64,000 bases of DNA from Knoxdaviesia capensis (taxonomy: Eukaryota > Ascomycota > Sordariomycetes > Microascales > Gondwanamycetaceae): the NCBI GenBank assembly GCA_001510575.1, contig LNGK01000006.1:2103565-2167564 (forward strand). Direction: 5' to 3'. The notes below the pieces were generated by a model, which was not told the DNA's origin, ran no database searches, and saw only the letters and a list, made by a program, of their open reading frames with translations. Positions 55,583 to 64,000 of the stretch are shown here, piece by piece. The position numbers and the translations under genes were made by a program. Numbering within the stretch: the stretch's first letter is position 1; each line of letters begins with the position of its first letter.

Positions 55583-56960
55583 TTCTGCGAGCGGAATGCC
55601 GATGTGGTCAAGCCATGAAACCCTCTTCTCAGGGAATACTACCATTGCCAGGCTCAAACGCCCACCGTCGGTCTTGCGCGCGCGAAACACAGCCACGATT
55701 GCCAGGCCTAGCACACGCACACCTGGTGGCCTGCCTACCTAGTGCCCGCAGGTGAAGAAAGAAACACGGCCCTTTTTTCCAACCTAGCTGTCTACTGTAC
55801 AGTACGTACGTGCTCATACTCGTGATGGCTAGTCGAGGTGCAGGATGCTCTGTCGGCAAATTGTCCGGTCATCACCATCCTTGAACAGCGTGAACACGGG
55901 GAGAGAACTTGCTGGGGCCGTTGCTTTCATGCCTCATGGAGACCAACAGTATCCATCTGTTCTTCGTCAGGGAGGTCGCTCGTGTGGGCATTGAGACTGC
56001 TCGATCTTTACGCGGATAATCATCGTTCGGTCGATGAAATGCGTGCTCAGAACCCCGGCTCCGATCCCCCGGTCTTGTCTTCCCTCTTCCCTCTTCGCAC
56101 TTCCTGGCTTTCTGCTCTTCGCTAGCTCCCTTGGTCCTTTTTCTTTGTTCGCTTTGATGTCCATGAAGAAAAAAAAAAGAAGAAAAAAAAGAGAAAAAAA
56201 AAGAGGCTCCGCTAAAGTGCCTCAAGTTTCCGTGGGAACCAAGCGCCACGTGCATATGAATCAATACTGTACAATAGATTGCCAGTGTGGGCCTTTTGAC
56301 AAGCAACGCCCAGGAATCCTTCTCTCCAAGCTATCTCTATAAACGGGTCTCTGTGTCGTTTATCCCGAGCGGTCTATTAGTTCCGCGCGCGGGAAGATTC
56401 TGTACAACAGGTTTGCACAACTTCAGTGAGCCCCAAAAGACAGTCCGCCTCAAGAGTGTGGGTGTGTGCATTTCTGATCCGCGAGTGTACAGTAAAGACC
56501 AGGCCCCATTCTCCAGTGAGGAATATTCCCGGAATCCCCAGTATGCTGCTTGTGCTACCTGGAGGCTTTCCAGTCGACGTCACAAGTCCGATGCCCCCCC
56601 ATCACATTCTGTAGATTGATTTATCATCTGCAGTCCACCCTCGCAGTATCACCGTGGTCGCATACTCGCAATACCTTACGATGGGATGATGATGATGGTA
56701 TGTCCAGACCTTCAAGCACCAGTTCTCACGGCACTGTAACGCAGTCATCAGGCTAGTTGTATTCAGTAAATATACCCTAACTATGGCAGTGTAGAGTCGG
56801 CCCTGTATATGTAGGTAAAAGGACATCAATTGGGAAGACTGCGCAGAAAGGAGAAGTTCCGTTGCAGCTAGTATACCGATCCTCATGTTATCATCCAAGA
56901 CATGCAGATCGCGTACCCGACAGGAGGCGACGAGAAAACCTCCTGTATCTCCAGGTACGT

Positions 56961-58631
56961 TCAGAGCTCCTCGGTCGGCCGGACATCAGCAGGCGGGTAG
57001 ACGATATGGAAGGTCTCCTGGCGCGCATACACCCACTCGAACTGCTTCGACGACGCGTTCCAGAACACATCCTCCTCCAGCGGGAACACGAGCGACATAT
57101 CCTCGCCAAACTCGGGCGTGCGGAGCTCCGCCGAAAGCTCGACGCTGAAGTACGTGCGGTCGCGCAGGATCGGCGCGTCTCCGAGGCCGGGGACGCCGTC
57201 TTGCAGGTTGGTCATGCCTGGAGAACTGTGTTAGGATGTGGTAAACCGCGTGAAATAGCACATACGAAGGGGGGGGGAAGGAAAAGAAAAAAAAGAAGAA
57301 GAAAAAAAGAAGAAGAAAATAAAAAATAAAATAAAAATAAAAAAAGAAGCATCAAGTTCACTCACCGATCAACGTCCCGGCCGAATGCCCCCAGTCGCCA
57401 ATCGGGTGGCAGTAGATCTTCCCCGCCACGCCCTCGGCGTCCATCTTGGCCCGCACAGCCGCGAGAATCTCGTTGCCGGTGGTGCCGTCAGCCACCGTCG
57501 ACATGGTCTCTTTGGTCAGGTCCTGCAGCCAGTTCGCCCGCCGCAGGCCCTCGAGCAGGTGCGCCGGCACATCGGCCGCGGTCTGGCCCGGGTGCAGCAC
57601 GTACGCGAGGTGCTGGGTGTCGGTGTTCAGCCCCAGCGCCGTGACGCCAAAGTCGACGTGCAGGTAGTCGCCGTAGACGATGGGCCGCCGCCGCACCGGC
57701 TTCGGCGGCGCTGGGGCCAGCCGCGCCTGGCCGTCGGCGCCGCCGGCGGCCGCGAACTGCGGCGTCAGGATCGACACCGACGGGTGGAACCACGTGGTGT
57801 AGTTGAACTCCTGGATGCGGTCGCGCAGCCACCACTCGACGTCATCGGTGGTCGTCACCCCGGGCGTGATCACGCGCTCGCTGAACGCCTCGGCGATCAT
57901 CGCCCACGCCGTCTCCATCATGTCGCGGTACCGGCCCAGCCGCGAGTCCGTCATGGTGGCGATGAACTCGAGCGCCACGTTCGGCCGCTGCACGAAGCGC
58001 GCCGTCCAGTGCGGGCCGAGGCCGTCGGCGATGCTGGCGAGCTCGCCGGCGTGCATGCCGGACGCGAAGGCAAAGGTCCTGTCGGCGTCGATGACGATCG
58101 ACGCTGGGTCGGCGAGCGCCAGCACGTCGGCCAGCTCGGCGAACACGTCGGGCGTGTTGTCGATCCACGTGTAGCTCGCCTGGATGCCGGCCGGCGGGTC
58201 GGCGAAGAAGAGCATCAGCGTGCGGCGGCGTGCGGAGAACTGCTTGGCGGACTTCATCGACCAGAACACCGTCTCTTCGGCGTATTCCTTCTGGCTGATC
58301 TGCACGTTGGAGGGGGGGGGAGTGTGTCAGCACACCAGCCTTTGCAAATGGAAGAGAATCATGGGGAATGCTGGCGACTACCCGCCCGGTTCCCCCCGGA
58401 GAAAACACCGGGTCTGCTTACCAGCCACGCATCGACGTCATGCTTCCGGAGCAGGGCCGGCACGGCGGCCAGGCGCTCACTTCGCCAGCCGTTCTGGATG
58501 TCCTCCTGCTCCCGCAGAGACGGCAGCTTGTGGTAGGGCGGGAATCGCGGCGGTGCGGTGCCGTTCACCGTGGTGGCGAGGACGGCAACGGCGGTGGCGA
58601 CCACCACCTTGAGAGATCTCGGGAGCACCAT
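56961..58631 (-). CDS. Secreted M24-family (Xaa-Pro dipeptidase-like) metallopeptidase
   Basis: Three exons on the minus strand: 58631..58422, 58299..57366 and 57217..56961, giving 466 residues. A signal peptide (VVVATAVAVLATTVNG) begins the protein, unusual for the mostly cytosolic prolidases. The C-terminal pita-bread domain shows the metal-ligand pattern: Asp in YLHVDFGVTALG, Asp in LNTDTQHLAYVL, His in GDWGHSAGTLIG (completed across intron 2), Glu in TYFSVELSAEL and Glu in PLEEDVFW. The creatinase-like N-terminal domain covers roughly residues 40-200. Members cleave the bond before Pro in small peptides. Intron 2 (57218..57365) contains a very A-rich + strand, that is, a T-rich tract near its donor. 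It fits with the secreted subtilisin as an extracellular peptide-degrading set. Confidence 0.85.
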
Positions 58632-59288
58632 TTAGTGGTCTGGCAGAAGGATCGTGGGATATCTTGGTGGTTGTGTCTTGCTTCGTGGACGCTATGGATG
58701 GACTCGTAAGCTGGTCTTTCGGCACACCGTCTGACTCATGTCTTGTTTGGGGTCTGATTCGACCTGGTACATGTACTTGGAACACTTCGCAGCCGTCGAT
58801 TATGTGAGTCCGGGTGGGGGTGTCTTAATGGCCTTCCTCTTTGGGGTTGTTCTGATGGTGGAATGGATGGACGCAGTTTGGGTGGTATCGAGATGTGTAT
58901 GAGTACTTACGCAGAATTGTAATTAGGGTTAGGGTTGGCGGTTTCCGGGTTGTTGATCGGACAACAGGCACATCGGTGGCTTGCAGGCGAACATTGTCAC
59001 GTCTGACTGCAGAGTTGCGTCATTGCGAACGACCCTTGTGAGATGAGGCACTGGGAAACCACCCAGCCGGGAAAATATGAAGAGAACCCGTGAATAGGAG
59101 GAACATGTCGCCAAGATGCTTCGATCGTTACGGATCTACCGTTGGCTGTTCTCTGGATATTGTCCAGATGGAGTGACGTGGGTGAGATCAGGAGGCGCTC
59201 TCGTCTTCTGACCAGCTCAGGAGAGATTTCCTCCATACCATACCATGTACAGTACACAGGCACTTTATGAGCAAGAACAAGCCCATTG

Positions 59289-59320
59289 TACTGTACAGTA
59301 GTATACAGTACAGTACATAC
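59289..59320. repeat. TACTGTACAGTA palindromic cluster
   Basis: A perfect 12-bp palindrome TACTGTACAGTA at 59289-59300 followed by GTATACAGTACAGTACATAC. Confidence 0.85.
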
Positions 59321-60031
59321 AGACAAAAGAGGATCCATTCCACGGATCCCTGCAGTCCGTCAGCGGCCACCAACGGCCAAAAGAAAGATGCGCCACCATT
59401 AATTGAAGTTGGCGATGGCGGTGGGTGGCTCTTGTTTCAAGGGGTCATTTCGGCATAAGGACACACACTGTTTCCAGATCCACCGAGAACACACGAACGT
59501 GAACCAGCGTTTCAATGCCCAGTGTCGCACAGGCCGGATACCCTAGCGGTAAAGGACACACATGCCCTTCTATCCTTCCTTCAGTCGAGCGAACATGGGC
59601 TTAAGTATCAAGGGGGAAGTCACAGGGAAAGGGGAAGAGGAGATGACACACCCAAAATCGTGTTCATTGAAGATTCGGACCGTTGGGAACTTCAGATCAG
59701 GTCGGTCGGCTGTCATTACATTGAGCGCGTGTGAACAGGGGAGGAGAAGGACGGAGTAACGTGCGTCAAGTGTAGAGGGTCCGGGTTCGCGACCTATACG
59801 AGGACGCACGTATCGGGTGGTGCAGTCGATAATGGATGGGCCTTTACACGCTCTTCCGTTCGAGGAGGATACTTGGACAGAAGTGAACACTCGTGGGCGC
59901 GACGCCGTCCAACTTCACAGGCCCAACCCCCCAGTCCAGAACATGAGATGGAACATTCCGAGACAGGTGTAATGCCGATCGCACCCTCTCCCGAATTGCT
60001 CACGGCTACGCCATTGTGATAGATAGTATAT

Positions 60032-60050
60032 GGTACAGTACAGTACAGTA
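60032..60050. repeat. (GTACA)n-type palindromic cluster
   Basis: GGTACAGTACAGTACAGTA: three overlapping GTACAGTAC units. Confidence 0.85.
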
Positions 60051-62334
60051 TGCACTCAAGGCCAATATACCCAGGGCGCTGTAGGTCTGGCAAAGCGCAC
60101 TCGTATATTACAGAGCGTCGACCATCGCGGCGATCGAGGGCGATCATCATGCTGTCCAATGGAAATCTACGAAGCAAGCAACAACAAACAGAAGAGAGAG
60201 AGGAAAAAAAGAGGCTCAAAAATAAGCAAAAAACAAGCAAGGAAATGCCTTCTAGCTCGCCCGGCTTCAGACGGGGGTTTTTCCATGGAGGTGCCTGTCC
60301 TCGGTGTCTAACCAAAAGGAAAATTAAAGTGACAGGCCTTGTACCGGACAGGGGATATTTTTCCTTTCTTGCTTTCGTTCGGAAGAAAAAAAGACGCCAG
60401 AAGCCGTGGCCGACGACAACTTCGCCAAGGGCGAGCGATTGCGGAGAAGAAGAACGATGTGAGGAGGAAGATGCACTGGACGACAGCAAGCAGAGGGGCG
60501 ATGGAAGGAAACGCCTCCTCGCCACGATGCCACTGCAATGCTGGGTGGGATTGTAATAAGTGTATGACTGAGCGAGGATCATGGGGAGGGAGGCCAGTCT
60601 GGTGGGCTGTAGCCTGCACCTGGCCGACCAAGCGAGCGACGGTGATGGCCTGTACCACGGTGCTGGAGAACACTGTCTTATTACTTCGTGCCGACAGCAG
60701 GTTCCCTCATCGGACGGATACCCGACCGAGCAAAGCCTGTGCCCGGGAAAAAAAGAAGTCCGAGCATGACTGGTTAAGCATAACCCTGCACGGTATGTTT
60801 GCCTGTCTCGTATCCAGCAGAGGGGAAGACTCCGTAGTGTAATAATGACCCGACCTAGTCACGAACAACCAGGCCTGAAGAGGTCGGGGAGAAAACGAGG
60901 GGCTGTTCGGTGACAAACTCGCAGTCGTAGACTCGTAGATATATCAAAGACCGATGAAGCTACTTTGGAATAAGCCAGAGAACATCGATGGGGTGAACCA
61001 GGCAGCCCACCGTCGTGAGGAATTTGAATGCCACAAACATTTCCCCTCCAGCACAGCCTTGCCACTCTTGGAAGAAAAAAGACGACCAAAAAAAGAAAGA
61101 CAGGGTGGGTGGGTGTGGTCTAAATAGGTGCGACATTGCGCCTGCGGCTGTGCCACGCCCGGACAACCAACAGATGCAATCCATCCAACACGAAGGAGCA
61201 CCCGCGCGAGGAGAAAAGAAGTCAAAAGTAGTAGTAGCACCAGCTTGCTTGCTTGCCGCCAAATCCGGGACGAACACCGGGAAGCTGGTCGATCCTGGCC
61301 AGCAGCTGGACTGGCTCTGCGGTATTGGCTCCAGTCTAAGGCTTCGTAGTGCTGGGTCTGGTGTGTTGGTGATGATGGTTGCCCTGACGAGACGAGACGA
61401 GAACAAGCGAAGACTAAAGGAGGAACAGAAGGAGAACAACATTGTGTCGGTGTTTTTCGCCCCCCCCTCAGCCTCACTGCCCTGCCTCTTTTATTTTCTC
61501 TGTGAGCCCTCATTCCCTCCGAGCATTCCCTCCTCCTCGAACTAGGCTGACCCGCTCCTCGCACTTTATTCCCACTTTCTGTCCGGTCCGGCGCTGGACT
61601 AGTACCTGGAATACGGAGTCTCTGTGCCTGTCCTGTCCTCCGAGTTTTAGCTAGCTTTGAGCCCCTGAATCGACGCTGTGCCGTCAACCTTCCCTCTCGC
61701 AGTGGTCGTTTCGTCGTGGAAGAGCTGTTCTGTTCGTCCAGGATACCTACCACACATCCATCCAGATACCCAGAAGAACGTGGCTGCGCTTCTCTCTCGT
61801 AGTGGTTACCATTCCCGGACTCTTGCCCCGAATCTGCGGCATCTCTTGACTTCTGCAGGTGATTTCTCTTGGCCAGAGGCAGGCATTGTCTGTTTGTCCG
61901 GGCCTCTGACATCCTGTCTTGTCTCTCGCCGTCGTCCTGCTTGTCTTTCCGGGAACGCCTCTGATTCTTCCATGATACCACTATGATTCTCGAGGGCGAA
62001 GGATAAAACAACTACTCGGACAATACCACACAGCTATTCCCGCCGTATTTTCGAGCGGTTGGGTGTCTTTTGGTGGAGTGGCCTGCCCTCGGTTTGGTGA
62101 AGACTCAAAATAACCCGCATCGCAAATCCTTCCTTCGTATTCCCTCATTCCCCCCCCAGCGAGGGCTTCTGCTTCTTCCTCGTCTTCCTCTCCCCACTCT
62201 TCACTTCCCGCGTCGTATTTCCCTTCTGTCGGCCCCCATACCCATAACGCCCAAAGAGTGACCCAGCAGTCAAATCCCTCCGAGGAAGAAAAAGCCGAAT
62301 AAAACAAAATAAAAATAAATACAGTGCACAAACA

Positions 62335-62345
<11 letters not shown>

Positions 62346-62373
<28 letters not shown>

Positions 62374-62400
62374 CTCTTCTCGGCTCTCTCTCTCTCTTTC
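62346..62400. repeat. (CT)n microsatellite, interrupted
   Basis: A run of about 13 CT units, then two shorter runs, in the pyrimidine-rich leader of the btgC-like gene. Confidence 0.9.
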
Positions 62401-62775
62401 TCCCACCCAATTTCCAGCCTGGTGTCCCTCGTCTTCATCCTCGTATTTGTGTCTGATTTTCATTCCCTCTCCCCATATTTCCATCCCCATCTGCTTAGAC
62501 ACTACATACGAGACCTCCTCCTAGACTCTGCCGGACATTGCATTGTCTATACACACGCCCCCCTTTCCCCCAGTTGTTGTGGCAAACCATCCATCTTCTT
62601 CTCTCTGTTCTTACCCTCTCAGCCTGGATATGTTTCCGCCTGCTTCTTGGCTCACGTAGAGACACATCCCCAAACTCTTTTTCTTTTGACCGGGCCCATC
62701 CCGCGCGCGCTCTCTCTCTCTCTCCGACTGACCCGACTTTCGATCTTCCTTTTCTCTTTTCTTTTCCTTTTCGCC

Positions 62776-64000
62776 ATGTCCCAACGACGGTACTACGAAA
62801 GGTCTCCTCCCGAGGAGCGAGAACCGCTGGATAGAAGCTACACCCAACGATCCGACCCCTTCTACAACAATCCGCAACCGGCACATTCCAACGGCCATCC
62901 CTATACCCAGACCCCCCAAGCCTTCAACCAGCCACCGCATCAGCACCAGCAGCAGCCATACGACTCGTACGATCCCGGAAACGAGTACCGCCCTGACGCC
63001 TACGACCCGGCCCCGTCGTACGACCGTCCATATCCCGCCGTGTCGGCCTCCTCCTCGTCATCCCGCGGTCCGCCGCCTGCTGCCGTCGGCGCTCACTCGA
63101 CACCCTCTCCCCCGAACTTCCCGCCACCGTACTCGTCACCCGCGCCGCAGAACGCTGCGTACAACAACTCCCGACAGCAACAACAACCACCACCACCTCC
63201 TGCGGCGATGAACCGCCAACACGACGCATACTACGCCGACCCCGTGAACCACAACAGCCAGTCCCGCATGATGTCGAACCACCCGCCCGAGCCTATGCCT
63301 GGCGCCGCCAGCCTTGGGCCGGTCCCCGAAGCCAGCGTCCCGCTCCAACACCAACCCTCGCAACACAGCGTGTCCGGCTACTCGGGCAGCGAATACCGCG
63401 GCCACGGCGCGCCACCCAGCCCCTACGACCCGCCGCTGCTCCCTCCCGGCGTGCCAAACTCGTACCACATGGAGAGCCGCTCCCCCAGCCGGAGTCCGAA
63501 CCCCTACGGCGTGGCGCCCATGCCGCCCATGCCGACCAACACCGCCGCCGCCGCCGCCTTCCACCACGACCGCTACAGCGATTCGCCGTACCCGACCGTC
63601 GGCCCTGCGGCCTCGTCGATGCAGGCCCTCCCCGGCAACCGCATGCCGCCGATGGGCAGCGGCCACGACCCGCGGCTCGGCATGGTCAACCCGAACGAGA
63701 TCATCGACGACGGCGACGACGGCCTGGACTACAGCCGGCCGGCGCGCAACTCGGTGCTGAGTCTGCACAGCAACCGCAGCGGCGCGAACCTAAGGGCCGG
63801 CGCCGCCGGCGCCGGCGTTATCGGCAGCGCCGTCGGACTTGCGTCGCGCAACGGATCCAACCGCAACTCGATGCTGCAGTACGAGTCGGTACCCGGCGGC
63901 GGCGGGGGTGCCGGCAGTGTGTCGGCAGGCTCCAACACGGGGCTTGCGGGCGCCGGGTCGGGCGGCCTGCCGCCGAGCGGCAGCTCGGGCTTGATGCTGG
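62776..64000 (+). CDS. Probable GH17 cell-wall glucanase (btgC-like), N-terminal part; 3' partial
   Basis: The frame is open from the ATG at 62776 to the window end, about 408 residues, with the leader just upstream strongly C/T-rich. Only the cytosolic N-terminal region is in the window: it is disordered, rich in Pro, Ser, Tyr, Asn and Gln, and begins MSQRRYYERSPPEEREPLD. The block IIDDGDDGLDYSRPARNSVL followed by SLHSNRSGANLR and a Gly/Ala/Ser-rich stretch resembles the region before the membrane anchor of btgC-type endo-1,3-beta-glucosidases (type II membrane proteins, GH17), which remodel cell-wall beta-glucan. The catalytic domain is outside the window, so this rests on recognition of the N-terminal pattern only. 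It could be another Pro-rich membrane protein. Confidence 0.55.
   Translation, partial: MSQRRYYERSPPEEREPLDRSYTQRSDPFYNNPQPAHSNGHPYTQTPQAFNQPPHQHQQQPYDSYDPGNEYRPDAYDPAPSYDRPYPAVSASSSSSRGPPPAAVGAHSTPSPPNFPPPYSSPAPQNAAYNNSRQQQQPPPPPAAMNRQHDAYYADPVNHNSQSRMMSNHPPEPMPGAASLGPVPEASVPLQHQPSQHSVSGYSGSEYRGHGAPPSPYDPPLLPPGVPNSYHMESRSPSRSPNPYGVAPMPPMPTNTAAAAAFHHDRYSDSPYPTVGPAASSMQALPGNRMPPMGSGHDPRLGMVNPNEIIDDGDDGLDYSRPARNSVLSLHSNRSGANLRAGAAGAGVIGSAVGLASRNGSNRNSMLQYESVPGGGGGAGSVSAGSNTGLAGAGSGGLPPSGSSGLML

Larger units (their letters stand above)
54640..56960. other. Intergenic region rich in TGTACAGTA palindromes
   Basis: About 2.3 kb without a supported gene. Besides the (GT)n run beside the FSP1-like start it contains several copies of the TACTGTACAGTA-type palindrome (55333-55343, 55553-55582, 55793-55810, 56264-56275) and a purine run at 56166-56205. 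Confidence 0.55.
58632..62775. other. Long intergenic region
   Basis: About 4.1 kb with no gene I can support. Telomere-type TTAGGGTTAGGGTT lies at 58923-58936. Palindromic TACTGTACAGTA copies are at 59246-59256, 59289-59320 and 60032-60050. From about 61440 to 62775 the + strand is C/T-rich with a (CT)n microsatellite, probably promoter and long 5' leader of the gene that starts at 62776. Large open frames on the minus strand (59794-60582 and 60944-62011) look like antisense readings of low-complexity DNA. Confidence 0.5.

Noticed and set aside
59700..59800. tRNA B-box-like GGGTTCGCGACC at 59783-59794
   Set aside because: No matching A box, acceptor stem or anticodon arm within the preceding 70-90 bases.
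60944..62011. 355-codon minus-strand open frame
   Set aside because: Low-complexity Arg/Ser/Gln-rich product, antisense to a pyrimidine-rich leader, with no recognisable domain or splice context.

Overview
This window is nuclear DNA of a filamentous ascomycete fungus (Pezizomycotina). The basis is conserved fungal housekeeping genes, short GT-AG introns (about 64-240 bp) with CTAAC-type branch sites, GC-rich coding sequence, and long intergenic stretches rich in pyrimidine tracts and microsatellites. The lineage below that level cannot be fixed by eye. I support 18 protein-coding genes, two of them cut by the window edges, and one possible decayed gene beside an assembly gap. No rRNA, convincing tRNA, CRISPR array or intact transposon was seen.

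Left half (1-28 kb) is mostly core housekeeping: a SUMO protease of the Ulp2 type (5' end missing), the U3 snoRNP WD40 protein Rrp9, the 20S proteasome beta subunit Pre1, the DEAD-box helicase Ded1, a membrane-anchored degenerate AMP-binding protein, a Gds1-type winged-helix protein, a mitochondrial Oms1-type methyltransferase, the proteasome alpha subunit Pre5, and a LOG-family nucleotide phosphoribohydrolase. Exon structures were worked out by hand and the joined reading frames close without stops. In PRE1 an intron splits the ATG itself.

From about 28 to 59 kb the content changes to accessory and nutrient-acquisition genes: an intronless nuclease-like plus kinase-like fusion protein next to telomere-like repeats, a ten-exon secreted subtilisin, a PHO4-family phosphate permease, a secreted L-asparaginase, a secreted PI-PLC-type phosphodiesterase, a Baeyer-Villiger-type flavin monooxygenase with an optional membrane tail, an AIF/FSP1-like oxidoreductase, and a secreted M24 peptidase. 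Several of these act on extracellular protein, asparagine or phosphate, and their upstream regions carry GATA-type or CACGTG-type motifs. Coordinated nutrient scavenging is an inference.

The right end (59-64 kb) is a long pyrimidine-rich leader and the disordered N-terminus of a probable GH17 cell-wall glucanase (btgC-like), cut by the window edge. The most interesting items are the nuclease-kinase fusion gene, the split start codon of PRE1, the retainable introns of the monooxygenase gene, and a recurrent palindromic TACTGTACAGTA family in intergenic DNA.
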